Made by a program: the position numbers and the translations under genes
Shown here: positions 1 to 9,848 of the stretch, piece after piece
Position numbering within the stretch: position 1 is the stretch's first letter
How the letters are laid out: the number at the start of each line of letters is the position of its first letter
The notes under the pieces: model-generated
What the model saw: the letters and a program-made list of their open reading frames with translations, nothing else
What the model was told of the DNA's origin: nothing
Database searches by the model: none
Assembly: GCF_005771495.1 (NCBI RefSeq)
Contig: NZ_VAUW01000003.1
Span: forward strand, 62,001 to 126,000
DNA from: Maribacter sp. ACAM166
Lineage (GTDB): Bacteria > Bacteroidota > Bacteroidia > Flavobacteriales > Flavobacteriaceae
Length of the DNA stretch: 64,000 bases
Direction of reading: 5' to 3'

Positions 1-402
1 GCCACATGTGCCACAATGCTCTTCGGTTCTTTTGTAGCCTGCTTTAAAATCTACATCATAACTTACATTGCCTTCTATTTCTTCATAAAAACTTGGCCAT
101 CCTGTACCAGATTTAAATTTTGTCTTGCTTTTAAATAGAGGAGTTGAACAAGCAGCACAAACGTAAGTTCCTTCCTTTTTGTTCTCTAATAATTCGCTAG
201 TAAAAGGGTTTTCGGTTGCAGCTTCACGCAATACATAATACTGTTCATCGGTCAACTCTTTTTTCCATTCTTCTTTGGTTTTTTGAACCTTAAATTCTTT
301 TTGTTGCTCGGTTTTTGATTCTGTAGCCATTTCTTTCTCCTGTGATGTTACCTTGCAACTTGCAAAAAGTACCAATAGGGCTATTCCAATTTTTATTTTC
401 AT
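1..402 (-). CDS. msrB: MsrB-type peptide-methionine (R)-S-oxide reductase lipoprotein, 3' part outside window
   Basis: Reduces methionine-R-sulfoxide in proteins, here probably in the cell envelope. Reading leftwards from an ATG at 402, the 134 visible codons open with a lipoprotein signal (MKIKIGIALL... then FASC at about residues 13-16). The SelR/MsrB fold follows: first zinc pair CAAC, the GTGWPSF motif and the second pair CGTC at the window edge. The catalytic Cys region lies beyond base 1, so the gene is incomplete only because of the window. The family is recognised from these motifs; export as a lipoprotein is inferred from the signal. Confidence 0.93.
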   Translation of the reverse strand, partial: MKIKIGIALLVLFASCKVTSQEKEMATESKTEQQKEFKVQKTKEEWKKELTDEQYYVLREAATENPFTSELLENKKEGTYVCAACSTPLFKSKTKFKSGTGWPSFYEEIEGNVSYDVDFKAGYKRTEEHCGTCG

Positions 403-504
403 AATGCAATTTTAATTTTAGTCGTTAATCTTAAATTATATCTTTCAAGATATTGTATTTACGGAACTATATAGGTTAAGGTTTTCAAAAAATAACTTAA
501 CCTA

Positions 505-540
505 CAAAAAGAAAGCCTTTGAGCTATCCTCAAAGGCTTT
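505..540 (-). terminator. Rho-independent terminator of the collagen-like lipoprotein gene
   Basis: A 12-bp perfect stem (AAAGCCTTTGAG, 512-523, with 529-540) closes a 5-base loop. On the reverse strand it is followed by a short T run (TTTTTG). It lies 34 bases beyond the stop codon of the reverse-strand gene ending at 574. Confidence 0.85.
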
Positions 541-573
541 TAAAAGCTATAATGACTGCGCTATTTTGCAAAA

Positions 574-1170
574 TTAGTCAAGCTTAACTTTTTGAATGTT
601 CTCTTCATCAATACCAATATGTCGCAGTACAGCATTAAAATCTGATGTGTCTAGTTTACCTGTAGCAGCAAACTCACCAGGAATAATTACAACTCTTAAA
701 ATTTGATTATCTGTAAAATCTGGATTCAAATTAATTAAATCAAAATTTCCATCAATAAATACCTGAACATCAAAAAGTGTATGAGTATAAACATATTGTA
801 TCGTTCCTTCTTCTAGGAAGAAGTTTTGGGGAATTAATCCCCAAGAATCTTCGATAGCACCATCTTCAAATTCTACAGGTCCGTCGTACCTGTAAACTAG
901 AACTGCATCTTCCTTTCTCGTTTCGAAATTGGTGAAATCTGAAAAGGTTATTAAAGTTTCGTGTAAATTATCAGCATCGATATAATCGAAGTTTACACCA
1001 TCTAATTCAAATACTTGAGCTTGAATAGCATCAATGCCGTTCTCACCATTTTCACCATCGAATCCGTCAAATCCGTCCCTTCCATTCAAACCTGGCAGCC
1101 CTTCTGGCCCTTCGCAAGAGATTAAAAATAGGGTGACGAGTACTCCTAAAAATAAATTTAATTTTTTCAT
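574..1170 (-). CDS. Lipoprotein with short collagen-like Gly-X-Y stretch
   Basis: Protein of 198 residues with a lipoprotein signal (MKKLNLFLGV..., lipobox LISC at about 16-19). A run of about nine Gly-X-Y triplets follows at once (GPEGLPGLNGRDGFDGFDG, then further GEN triplets). The rest is acidic, about 145 residues, and I do not recognise it. Such lipoproteins with a collagen-like stalk are frequent in Bacteroidota, where the triplets may form a trimeric stalk that holds a C-terminal head away from the outer membrane. No function can be given. It is a single gene with its own terminator. Confidence 0.8.
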   Translation of the reverse strand: MKKLNLFLGVLVTLFLISCEGPEGLPGLNGRDGFDGFDGENGENGIDAIQAQVFELDGVNFDYIDADNLHETLITFSDFTNFETRKEDAVLVYRYDGPVEFEDGAIEDSWGLIPQNFFLEEGTIQYVYTHTLFDVQVFIDGNFDLINLNPDFTDNQILRVVIIPGEFAATGKLDTSDFNAVLRHIGIDEENIQKVKLD

Positions 1171-1345
1171 AAGATTAGTATTATTTAGTTTTTGTATGTA
1201 ATAGTAAAGTGTATTTCAAAAAGTGTTCCATTTTTGGTTATCTAATATATAAATCGGATATTAACTGCTATAATTTTTAACAAAAACAAACACGGTCGAC
1301 CGTCTTTCCAAGTTGATTAGCTTTACCAAAAAATTAAACGATAAT

Positions 1346-3241
1346 ATGTCTAACGTAATAGTTCACTCATTATTTACTGATTTTGATATCAACCTCTTTA
1401 AAAGTGGTAAGCATTACCGACTTTATGAAAAACTAGGTTCACATTTAATTAAGGTTGATGGAGTAAAAGGCACCTATTTTTCAGTTTGGGCACCTAGTGC
1501 AAAATCGGTTTCGGTTATCGGGAATTTTAACGCTTGGAATGTGGATAAACACAAACTGAACGTACGTTGGGATGGAAGTGGAATTTTTGAAGGGTTCATC
1601 CCAAATGTTGGCAAGGGAGAAGTGTATAAATATAAAATACAGTCTAATAATAATGATATTTGGACGGAAAAGGCAGACCCATTTGCTAGGTTTTGCGAGC
1701 ATCCACCAAACACCGCTTCTATCATATGGACAGCAGACCATAAGTGGAAGGATACCGATTGGATGGGCTATAGAAAAGAGAAGAATGGATTAGATAAGCC
1801 GTATTCAGTTTATGAGGTTCATTTAGGTTCTTGGAAAAAAAATGCTGAGAATAAGTTTTTGACCTATACCGAATTAGCAGAAGATCTTGTTTCTTATGTT
1901 AAGGAAATGGGGTATACACATATAGAGTTTATGCCTATTATGGAATACCCTTATGATCCATCTTGGGGATATCAATTAACAGGTTATTTTGCACCCACCT
2001 CAAGATTTGGAACACCAGAAGAATTTAAATTATTGGTAGATACCTTTCATCAAAACGATATAGGAGTGATTTTAGATTGGGTCCCTTCACATTTTCCAGA
2101 AGATGCACACGGTCTTGGTTTCTTTGATGGGTCAAACTTGTACGAGCATCCAGATAGGCGAAAAGGGTATCACACAGATTGGAAGAGTCTGATTTTTAAT
2201 TATGGTAGAAACGAGGTTAGGGCTTTTCTAATTAGTAATGCCCTCTTTTGGTTGGATCAATACCATATAGATGGATTGCGTGTAGATGCAGTAGCTTCCA
2301 TGCTATACCTTGATTATTCTAGGGAAGAAGGGGAGTGGGAACCAAATATATACGGCACTAACGAAAATTTGGATGCGATTTCATTTATACGTGAATTGAA
2401 TGAAGCAGTATATTCAAATTTTGATGGCGTACAGACAATAGCCGAAGAATCTACTGCATTTTCTGGAGTTTCAAAACCTGTAGAACATGGTGGTTTAGGC
2501 TTTGGAATGAAATGGATGATGGGTTGGATGCATGATACCTTACAGTTCTTCCAAAAAGAACCCATATACAGAAGACACCATCAAAATGACCTTACTTTTG
2601 GTATGACTTATACCTTTACAGAGAATTTTATGCTACCATTCTCACATGATGAGGTGGTTTATGGTAAGCAATCCCTATTATATAGAATGCCAGGTGATGA
2701 ATGGCAGCGCTTTGCGAACTTAAGGCTTCTTTTTGGATACATGTTTACACACCCAGGTACCAAACTTATGTTTATGGGCGGTGAATTTGGACAAACCGCA
2801 GAATGGAATTTTGAACAAAGTTTAGATTGGCATTTGTTACAATATGAAGGTCATTCTGGGATTCAGAATTTTGTAAAGGATTTGAACCATTTATATAAAA
2901 ATTCTCCTGCGATGTATGAAAAGCAATTTAGTCAAGAAGGTTTTCAATGGATAGACTATAGCGATCATGAAAATTCAATTCTTACCTATGTACGTAAAGG
3001 CCACGATGAAGAAAATGATTTAATTGTAGCATGTAATTTCACACCTATTCCTCGGGAAAATTATAGAATTGGCATCCCTAAAAAGGGTATAATTAAAGAG
3101 ATTTTGAATAGTGATGATAAAAAATACGGTGGAGGAGGAAATTTAAATAAAACCATCAAAACTTCATCTAAAGTTTCCCACGGGCATAAAAAGTCTATTG
3201 AAATCACTATACCCCCATTAGGAATTGTAATTTTAGGGTAA
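1346..3241 (+). CDS. glgB: 1,4-alpha-glucan branching enzyme
   Basis: Forms alpha-1,6 branches in glycogen-like glucan (GH13). An N-terminal CBM48/isoamylase-N domain (about residues 25-125) precedes the TIM barrel. Catalytic residues visible are the nucleophile D314 in DGLRVDAV, acid/base E367 in IAEEST and D435 in FSHDEV. I chose the ATG at 1346 (MSNVIVHSLFTDFD), which gives 631 residues, because the family starts here; the frame is open further upstream to a TTG at 1313. The next gene is a GH31 alpha-glucosidase on the same strand, which suggests an alpha-glucan storage or turnover unit. No glgA or glgC lies in the window. Confidence 0.96.
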   Translation: MSNVIVHSLFTDFDINLFKSGKHYRLYEKLGSHLIKVDGVKGTYFSVWAPSAKSVSVIGNFNAWNVDKHKLNVRWDGSGIFEGFIPNVGKGEVYKYKIQSNNNDIWTEKADPFARFCEHPPNTASIIWTADHKWKDTDWMGYRKEKNGLDKPYSVYEVHLGSWKKNAENKFLTYTELAEDLVSYVKEMGYTHIEFMPIMEYPYDPSWGYQLTGYFAPTSRFGTPEEFKLLVDTFHQNDIGVILDWVPSHFPEDAHGLGFFDGSNLYEHPDRRKGYHTDWKSLIFNYGRNEVRAFLISNALFWLDQYHIDGLRVDAVASMLYLDYSREEGEWEPNIYGTNENLDAISFIRELNEAVYSNFDGVQTIAEESTAFSGVSKPVEHGGLGFGMKWMMGWMHDTLQFFQKEPIYRRHHQNDLTFGMTYTFTENFMLPFSHDEVVYGKQSLLYRMPGDEWQRFANLRLLFGYMFTHPGTKLMFMGGEFGQTAEWNFEQSLDWHLLQYEGHSGIQNFVKDLNHLYKNSPAMYEKQFSQEGFQWIDYSDHENSILTYVRKGHDEENDLIVACNFTPIPRENYRIGIPKKGIIKEILNSDDKKYGGGGNLNKTIKTSSKVSHGHKKSIEITIPPLGIVILG

Positions 3242-3322
3242 TTAGTTTAAGCTAGACGATTTATCATAAGCATTATGTGATTTCGGTTTAATGTTTTTTG
3301 ATATCCTTGTAATAATATTATC

Positions 3323-5725
3323 ATGATCACAAATACAGAACTTGAATATAAAGGTAATTTATACCCCAACCATATAGTTGAGTTTACGCAAGACACAGAT
3401 AAGTTGTATTTCACAACAGAGAATGGTGTCGTTCTACAGATTACAATTCTTAGGGGGAGTGTTATACGTTTTAGATATGCTACGAATTACAACTTTGAAC
3501 CAGATTTCTCCTATGCGATTGATCCCGAAGGAATCATGGGATATAGTAAATTAGAAGTCGTAGAAAACGACACAGAATATATCATATCTACCACAAGGTT
3601 GAGTGTATTGGTCGACAAAAAAACCTTGAGAATCCAAATTTCAGATTTAAGCGGAAATATTATATATGAGGATGAACTTGGGTTTCATTGGGAAGAAAAT
3701 TATCAATACGGTGGCAATACCGTAAAAATGAGTAAGATTACGCAAACAGGTGAAAGCTTTTATGGTATGGGAGATAAAGCCATGCATAGTAATCTTAAGG
3801 GTAAAAAAGTAGAGAATTGGGTTACAGATCAATTTGCATATGCTAAGGAGCAAGACCCACTTTATAAGGCAATTCCATTCTATATTGGCTTGAATAAAGG
3901 TAAGGCCTATGGTGTCTTTTTTGATAATAGTTTTAAGACAAGTTTCGATTTTTCACATGAACGCAGAAACATAACAAGTTTTTGGGCAGACGGTGGTGAA
4001 ATGAACTATTATTTTATATTTGGACCAGACATGTCAACGGTAGTAAGTTCGTATTCTAGCCTAACCGGTACACCAGAATTACCACCTATGTGGGCATTAG
4101 GCTTTCATCAATCCAAGTGGAGTTATTATCCAGAAAGTAATGTAAAAGAAGTAGCTAGCGAATTTCGGAAACTTAAAATACCTTGTGATGCCATCTATCT
4201 AGATATAGATTATATGGACGAATTTAAATGTTTCACTTGGGACAAGAATCATTTTCCCGACCCTAAACAAATGATACAAGAACTTGAGGAGGATGGGTTT
4301 AAAACGGTAGTTATGATTGATCCAGGAATTAAAGTGGATCGAAATTATTGGATATATAATGAAGCTTTAGAAAATGATTATTTCTGTAAAAGGGGAGATG
4401 GCCCTTTGATGCATGGGAAAGTTTGGCCGGGTGAATGTAATTTTCCTGATTTCACCAATCCTAAGGTAAGAGAATGGTGGGCTGAACTTTATAAAGAGTT
4501 TATGACTGAAATAGGTGTTCATGCAGTTTGGAATGACATGAACGAGCCAGCAGTTATGGAAGTTCCTACGAAAACAGCTCCATTAGATACTAGGCATAAT
4601 TATGATGGTCATCCATGCACTCATAGAAAGGCTCATAATGTCTATGGAATGCAAATGGTTAGGGCTACTTACGAAGGCGTTAAGAAATATGTGTACCCAA
4701 ATCGACCTTTTGTAATAACAAGGGCAGCATTTGCTGGAACGCAACGATATTCCTCAACTTGGACAGGAGATAATGTGGCCACATGGGAACACTTATGGAT
4801 AGCCAACGTTCAAATGCAGCGTATGTGTTTAAGTGGTTACTCTTTCGTTGGTTCTGATATTGGGGGTTTCGCCGAACAACCAGATGGGGAATTATTTGCT
4901 AGATGGATACAATTGGGAATATTTCACCCATTTTGTAGGGTTCATTCAAGTGGCGATCATGGTGATCAAGAACCATGGTCTTTTGGAACTGAAATTACAG
5001 ATATCGTTCGAAAGTTTATAGAATTACGCTATCAGCTTTTACCTTACCTATATACCATGTTTCATAAGTATACCAAAGAGAATATACCAATGATACAATC
5101 GTTGGTTTTTTATGACCAAGAAGATACCCAAACGCATTTTAGGACAGATGAATTTATTTTTGGTGAAAAAATATTAGTTTGCCCAATTCAAGAACCAAAT
5201 GCTCAAGGTCGCAGAATGTATATTCCTAGAGGAATGTGGTATGATTTTTGGACCCATGAGGCTGTAGTTGGTGGTAAAGAAAAATGGGTTGCTGCCGGAT
5301 TGGATAAATTGCCAATTTTTATAAAAGCGGGTGCTATAATTCCGAAATATCCTGTGCAACAATATGTTGGTGAATTGAAAATTGACGAACTATTGTTAGA
5401 TGTTTATTATAAAGAAGGTGTTGAGGCTTCAGAAGTTTACGAAGATGTATCAAATGGATATGATTATAGAAAGGGGAGATACTCACTGTGTAATTTTAAA
5501 TTGACCGGAAAAGAAAATTCATTGACCATTCAGTTATTCAAAGACGGAAGTTTTGAAACTGAGTACGAGACTATTAAACTAAATTTTCACGGCTTGCCTT
5601 TTAAAATTGAAAGTGTGATGTTAGACAATGAAGATATACCGTTGAAGAGTTTAGCCTTGACGGGAGACAATATTTTGCGTTTAGACAAAAACTTTACTTT
5701 ATTACATATTACGGGAAAAGAATAA
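3323..5725 (+). CDS. Glycoside hydrolase family 31 alpha-glucosidase
   Basis: Protein of 800 residues with the full GH31 layout: N-terminal beta-sandwich (to about 245), catalytic barrel (about 250-610) and C-terminal beta domains. The nucleophile is D405 in WNDMNEP and the acid/base D483 in TGDNVATW; the RVHSSGDHGDQEPW segment also fits the family. No signal peptide is visible, so it is probably cytoplasmic and acts on maltodextrins or glycogen ends made available by the upstream glgB product. A weak -7 box (TATCCTTG, 3302-3309) precedes the ATG. Substrate specificity within GH31 cannot be read from sequence. Confidence 0.94.
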   Translation: MITNTELEYKGNLYPNHIVEFTQDTDKLYFTTENGVVLQITILRGSVIRFRYATNYNFEPDFSYAIDPEGIMGYSKLEVVENDTEYIISTTRLSVLVDKKTLRIQISDLSGNIIYEDELGFHWEENYQYGGNTVKMSKITQTGESFYGMGDKAMHSNLKGKKVENWVTDQFAYAKEQDPLYKAIPFYIGLNKGKAYGVFFDNSFKTSFDFSHERRNITSFWADGGEMNYYFIFGPDMSTVVSSYSSLTGTPELPPMWALGFHQSKWSYYPESNVKEVASEFRKLKIPCDAIYLDIDYMDEFKCFTWDKNHFPDPKQMIQELEEDGFKTVVMIDPGIKVDRNYWIYNEALENDYFCKRGDGPLMHGKVWPGECNFPDFTNPKVREWWAELYKEFMTEIGVHAVWNDMNEPAVMEVPTKTAPLDTRHNYDGHPCTHRKAHNVYGMQMVRATYEGVKKYVYPNRPFVITRAAFAGTQRYSSTWTGDNVATWEHLWIANVQMQRMCLSGYSFVGSDIGGFAEQPDGELFARWIQLGIFHPFCRVHSSGDHGDQEPWSFGTEITDIVRKFIELRYQLLPYLYTMFHKYTKENIPMIQSLVFYDQEDTQTHFRTDEFIFGEKILVCPIQEPNAQGRRMYIPRGMWYDFWTHEAVVGGKEKWVAAGLDKLPIFIKAGAIIPKYPVQQYVGELKIDELLLDVYYKEGVEASEVYEDVSNGYDYRKGRYSLCNFKLTGKENSLTIQLFKDGSFETEYETIKLNFHGLPFKIESVMLDNEDIPLKSLALTGDNILRLDKNFTLLHITGKE

Positions 5726-5730
5726 CTTTG
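5723..5730 (+). promoter_or_regulatory. Putative -7 box for the M48 protease gene
   Basis: TAACTTTG matches the Bacteroidetes -7 consensus TAnnTTTG. It overlaps the TAA stop of the GH31 gene and lies 32 bases before the ATG at 5763. No clear -33 TTG is seen. Confidence 0.4.
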
Positions 5731-5762
5731 TATTTTACTGCCATTAATTATAAAAGTTGAAA

Positions 5763-6572
5763 ATGAAAAAAATAGTATTAATAATTGCTGTATTTATTGG
5801 TGTTTCTGCCTGTAAGGTAAATCCTTTTACGGGTCAAAAAACATTGAATTTTTATCCAAATAGCCAAGTATTTCCATCTGCATTTGCGCAGTATGATCAA
5901 TTTTTGACTGAAAACAAAGTAGTAAAAGGAACTACTGAGGCCCAGATGATTACCAAAGTGGGACAACGAATCTCTTCAGCAGCAGAGCGCTGGTTGGCCG
6001 CTAACGGGTATCCAGGTTATTTAAAGGATTATAAATGGGAATATAATTTGGTAAATGATGAAACCGTAAATGCTTGGTGTATGCCTGGGGGTAAAATAGT
6101 ATTCTATTCTGGTATTTTGCCTATTTGTCAAGGAGAAACAGGTGTAGCGGTAGTTATGGGACACGAAGTTGCGCATGCTTTGGCAGACCATGGCGCGCAG
6201 CGGATGAGTGCAGGTACATTGCAACAGGTAGGAGCTGTTGCAGGTAATATTGCAATACAGGATGAACAGAAACGTAATTTGTTCAACCAAGCGTATGGTA
6301 TTGGTTCTCAAGTTGGCATTATGTTACCATTTAGTAGAGGTCATGAAACTGAGGCAGATAGAATAGGATTGCAGATAATGGCCATAGCGGGCTATAATCC
6401 AGATGAAGCAGCTGAATTATGGAAACGTATGAAGGCAAATAGTGGAGGTGAAGCTCCGCCAGAGTTTATGAGTACGCACCCTTCTAATGATACTAGAATT
6501 AATAACTTAACTGTATGGGCACCATGGGCGAGAGAAGAAGCGACCAAATTTGGAGTTACCGATTTTAACTAA
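5763..6572 (+). CDS. M48-family zinc metalloprotease lipoprotein
   Basis: Membrane-anchored zinc endopeptidase, 269 residues, related to the BepA/LoiP quality-control proteases. A lipobox (GVSAC, Cys 17) ends the signal. The zinc-binding motif is H134-E-V-A-H138 with a downstream E197 in GHETEADRIG. The ATG at 5763 is preferred over a TTG six bases upstream because it gives a normal lipoprotein signal. It is followed directly by a terminator. Its role is probably degradation of misfolded envelope proteins, inferred from the family. Confidence 0.93.
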   Translation: MKKIVLIIAVFIGVSACKVNPFTGQKTLNFYPNSQVFPSAFAQYDQFLTENKVVKGTTEAQMITKVGQRISSAAERWLAANGYPGYLKDYKWEYNLVNDETVNAWCMPGGKIVFYSGILPICQGETGVAVVMGHEVAHALADHGAQRMSAGTLQQVGAVAGNIAIQDEQKRNLFNQAYGIGSQVGIMLPFSRGHETEADRIGLQIMAIAGYNPDEAAELWKRMKANSGGEAPPEFMSTHPSNDTRINNLTVWAPWAREEATKFGVTDFN

Positions 6573-6596
6573 AACTTAAAGCATTATTGTATATTG

Positions 6597-6630
6597 AAGC
6601 CGTTCCGAAAGGAGCGGCTTTTATTTTTAT
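6597..6630 (+). terminator. Rho-independent terminator after M48 protease gene
   Basis: A 10-bp stem (AAGCCGTTCC, 6597-6606, with GGAGCGGCTT, 6611-6620, one G-U pair) closes a GAAA tetraloop and is followed by a T-rich tract. Confidence 0.9.
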
Positions 6631-6632
6631 GT

Positions 6633-7964
6633 ATGTCGAAAACACTGGTTTTAAAAGGAAGTAAAAAGTTATTGAATGCATGGGCCTTTTATGATTGGGC
6701 GAATTCGGTATATAGCCTAGTGATTTCATCTGCAGTATTCCCCATCTTTTATGGAGCCCTTTTTAGAGTTGCTGGTATTGAGAAAGTGACCGTATTTGGA
6801 GGTGAGATTGCCAGAGCACCTTTAATTAGTTATACAACTTCATTGGCCTTTATTTGTATTGCGATTATTACCCCTCTGATTTCTGGAGTTGCAGATTATT
6901 TAGGGAATAAAAAGATTTTCATGAAATTCTTCTGTTATTTAGGAGGCTTTTCATGTATAGGATTATACTGGTTTTCACTCGACAATATTTATATAGGCCT
7001 TCTTTGCTATTTCTTTGGTTTAGTAGGGTTTTGGGTAAGTTTTGCCTTAAATAATTCTTACTTGCCTGATGTGGCATTTCCAAAACAGCAGGATGCCGTA
7101 AGTGCAAAAGGTTTTTCCTTAGGTTATATAGGTAGTGTAATCCTTTTGATATTTAATTTGGCAATGGTGATGCGCCCAGAATTATTTGGAATCAGCACAG
7201 ATGAAAGTGGTTCAGCCGAAATAAAGGCAATGAAATATTCATTTATTACGGTGGGTATTTGGTGGATTCTTTTCGCTCAGTACAGTTTTTATTATTTACC
7301 TGCTGGGTATAGAAAAGAAGGTAAGCGAACTAATATTATTTTAAACGGTTTTAGAGAGTTAAAATTAGTGTGGCATCAGTTAGGAAATCAAACCAAGCTA
7401 AAGCGATATCTAAGTGCCTTTTTCGTATACAGTATGGCGGTACAGACCGTAATGTTGATTGCTACCTATTTTGGTGAGGAGGAGATTGCATGGGGAACGG
7501 ATTCTGAACGAACCACCGGACTTATCATTAGCATTTTGGTAATTCAGCTCGTGGCTATCTTTGGTGCGACAGTTACTGCTCGAGCTTCAAATTTTTTTGG
7601 TAATATTAAGACCTTAATTGTAATAAACGCACTGTGGGTGATAATTTGTATTTATGCTTATTTTGTAAAAACACCTACTGATTTTTATGCTGCTGCAGGC
7701 TGTGTTGGTTTAGTTATGGGCGGTATTCAGGCATTATCTAGATCAACTTATTCTAAATTATTACCTGAGACTAAGGATACAACCTCCTTTTTTAGTTTCT
7801 ATGATGTAGCTGAAAAAATCGGAATTATTATAGGTACATTTCTTTATGGTATTATTGCCCAACTTACAGGTAGTATGCGTAGTTCTATTATCTTTTTAGG
7901 ACTCTTCTTTTTGGTTGGGATGTTTCTATTGGTTAGGGTAAAGGAAATACAAAAGCCTCTTTAA
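6633..7964 (+). CDS. MFS transporter, UMF1/Atg22-like family
   Basis: Integral membrane protein of 443 residues with about 12 hydrophobic segments. The N-terminal NAWAFYDWANSVY motif is characteristic of the UMF1 (unknown major facilitator) branch, related to vacuolar Atg22. The ATG at 6633 is chosen because the frame's upstream TTG (6594) would place the terminator inside the coding region. The gene stands alone. The substrate is unknown; amino acid or peptide efflux is only a guess from Atg22. Confidence 0.9.
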   Translation: MSKTLVLKGSKKLLNAWAFYDWANSVYSLVISSAVFPIFYGALFRVAGIEKVTVFGGEIARAPLISYTTSLAFICIAIITPLISGVADYLGNKKIFMKFFCYLGGFSCIGLYWFSLDNIYIGLLCYFFGLVGFWVSFALNNSYLPDVAFPKQQDAVSAKGFSLGYIGSVILLIFNLAMVMRPELFGISTDESGSAEIKAMKYSFITVGIWWILFAQYSFYYLPAGYRKEGKRTNIILNGFRELKLVWHQLGNQTKLKRYLSAFFVYSMAVQTVMLIATYFGEEEIAWGTDSERTTGLIISILVIQLVAIFGATVTARASNFFGNIKTLIVINALWVIICIYAYFVKTPTDFYAAAGCVGLVMGGIQALSRSTYSKLLPETKDTTSFFSFYDVAEKIGIIIGTFLYGIIAQLTGSMRSSIIFLGLFFLVGMFLLVRVKEIQKPL

Positions 7965-7978
7965 AAGGGGCTTTTGTC
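7951..7978 (+). terminator. Terminator overlapping the stop codon of the MFS gene
   Basis: AAAAGCCTCTT (7951-7961) pairs with AAGGGGCTTTT (7965-7975) with one G-U pair. The TAA stop at 7962-7964 forms the loop, and a short T tract ends the second arm. Confidence 0.75.
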
Positions 7979-8007
7979 ATCTAATTGTTAGCAATTTTGA
8001 TTACAAT

Positions 8008-8733
8008 TTATCCTTTAGAAATATCGCCAGATCCAGAGGTTTTGGTATCTACCTTTTCAGGATTGCCTTTATACGATATATCTCCAGAACCTGAAACCCT
8101 TGCTTTAATCGATTTTTTAGCTGTTACTCGAATATCTGCTGAACCTGATATTGTAGCACTCACGTTATCGGCGTCAAGATCATAAGCTTCAATATCTCCA
8201 CTACCTGAAATTGTTACATCAAAATCGGTAGTATTGCCACTTAGAACAATATCACCAGAACCAGACATTCGAGCGGATAGTGAATTGGTATTAATATCTA
8301 AGTTAATATCTCCAGAGCCGGACATATTCGTGCTAAATTTATCGGATTTGATTTTCGTTTTCCCTGCGATATCACCAGAACCCGACAAAGAAACTGAATT
8401 GATTGATTCTATAGGTACGGTAATTCGAATCTCAGATTTCCAGGTACTGGTTTTGAGATTTACACCCTTTTCCGTTTTAATCACCAATTTTCCATCTTTA
8501 ATCTCGGTAATTATATATTGCAATAAATTTTCTTCGCCTTGTAAGGTAATGCTACCCTCGTTACCAGCTATCAAATCCACATCGAACCAACCGGATACAT
8601 CAACTCCGTTGTAATCTCCTGTGTTTCGTTCAATGGTCACATTGTTTCCATTTCCTTTTATGGTCTTTCCCCACTGTGCAGAGCAGGACATGATCATTAA
8701 ACCAGCACATACTAATACGCTTAATTTTTTCAT
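8008..8733 (-). CDS. Head GIN domain-containing (DUF2807) envelope protein
   Basis: Protein of 241 residues with a lipoprotein signal (IMSC, Cys 17). The GIN/DUF2807 fold is a right-handed beta-helix. Its rungs show as seven copies of S-G-S-G-D-I (one is SGSADI), spaced about 20 residues over residues 115-238. The family is abundant in Bacteroidota envelopes and called adhesin-like, but no activity is established. It is the last gene of the reverse-strand sigma-factor operon (10946 to 8008), 23 bases after the DUF4097 gene. Confidence 0.88.
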   Translation of the reverse strand: MKKLSVLVCAGLMIMSCSAQWGKTIKGNGNNVTIERNTGDYNGVDVSGWFDVDLIAGNEGSITLQGEENLLQYIITEIKDGKLVIKTEKGVNLKTSTWKSEIRITVPIESINSVSLSGSGDIAGKTKIKSDKFSTNMSGSGDINLDINTNSLSARMSGSGDIVLSGNTTDFDVTISGSGDIEAYDLDADNVSATISGSADIRVTAKKSIKARVSGSGDISYKGNPEKVDTKTSGSGDISKG

Positions 8734-8756
8734 CTTTTTCGTTTAAATTTGATTGA

Positions 8757-9848
8757 TTATTTTTTAGTAAAACTAATTCCTCCATAATCACTAGAAAGTG
8801 TCATCATATTACCACTGCCTTTAGATCCATAATATCCTTCATAGTGTTTATCTGAAGATTTTTCTGTGCTTACATTTATGATAAAGTCATCTTTTCCGCT
8901 AACTCCAGAATAGCTTGTGGTTATATCGAAGTCAAAATGGTATTGATGGTTGTAACCAATTTTAATGCCTGTATAATCAGATTTGATATTTACGTCTCGT
9001 GCATCAGCAGCGAGTTCATCTACTCTAATGGAACCATAATCTGAAACAATTGAAACATCACCATGAACAATTCCCATCTTTACAGTGATATAATCGCCAT
9101 TTCCGTCTATAGAGTTTAGTTCTTCGATATCCATACTTCCATAATCACTATTATATTCCAAATCATCCATTTTTCCTATACTTGCATTGGTGTAATCAGT
9201 ATTCACTTTCAGGTTTCCGGCCTTAACAATTGTAAATCCTGAATAATCTGCAATAATTTCACCACTATTGATATAGCCAATGGTAGACTTAGAGGTGTAA
9301 TCAAAATTCAACTGATTATTTCGACCTCTTAATTCACCTAATTCTAGCCGACCATAGTCACAGCTAATTTTAGCGTGGCCATCGATTCTATCTAGAATTA
9401 TAGTGCCATAATCATTGTTTAGGTCAACATTGTTCTTAATCGGAACCTTAATGGTATAATTAATCTGCATGTTTACATTACTGCTGTTGCCCCAATTCCA
9501 TCCCCAGCCATTGCTATTTTTGTTGAATATGGTTTCTGCTGAAACCCTGTTATTACTAGCTTCAAAATCAATAGATATCTCATCCAATTTCTTTTTGACC
9601 TTTTCTTCATTATTTCCGTTGGTTTTAATATGCACCTCTATAACGACCCGATTTTCATCCCAAGAAGTTATATTTAAATTTCCGTATGAATTACTAACTT
9701 TTAATACCGCATTCGCGTTAACATTAAATTCTTTTTTGATTATTTTTTCTTTGGTGTGTTTCCCGTTAAATTTCTTATCATCGGCCGATAGAACCGTAGC
9801 GCTAGCTAAAAAAATTAAGCAAGTATATTTAAATAGTATAGTTCGCAT
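8757..9848 (-). CDS. DUF4097-like beta-helix envelope protein
   Basis: Protein of 363 residues with an N-terminal signal peptide (MRTILFKYTCLIFLASATVL). Its repeats recur as DYG, DYT and DYS units about every 20-25 residues (NDYGTI, CDYGRL, SDYGSM, SDYGSI, SDYGGI), the pattern of a DUF4097/DUF2807 beta-helix. Its first bases overlap the end of the preceding putative anti-sigma gene by 20 bases, so the two are probably translationally coupled. Likely a periplasmic or surface structural protein under control of the sigma factor; function unknown. Confidence 0.85.
   Translation of the reverse strand: MRTILFKYTCLIFLASATVLSADDKKFNGKHTKEKIIKKEFNVNANAVLKVSNSYGNLNITSWDENRVVIEVHIKTNGNNEEKVKKKLDEISIDFEASNNRVSAETIFNKNSNGWGWNWGNSSNVNMQINYTIKVPIKNNVDLNNDYGTIILDRIDGHAKISCDYGRLELGELRGRNNQLNFDYTSKSTIGYINSGEIIADYSGFTIVKAGNLKVNTDYTNASIGKMDDLEYNSDYGSMDIEELNSIDGNGDYITVKMGIVHGDVSIVSDYGSIRVDELAADARDVNIKSDYTGIKIGYNHQYHFDFDITTSYSGVSGKDDFIINVSTEKSSDKHYEGYYGSKGSGNMMTLSSDYGGISFTKK

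Noticed and set aside
8234-8614. Long forward frame opposite the GIN-domain gene
   Set aside because: It mirrors the repetitive SGSGDI coding sequence on the other strand and has no independent signal.
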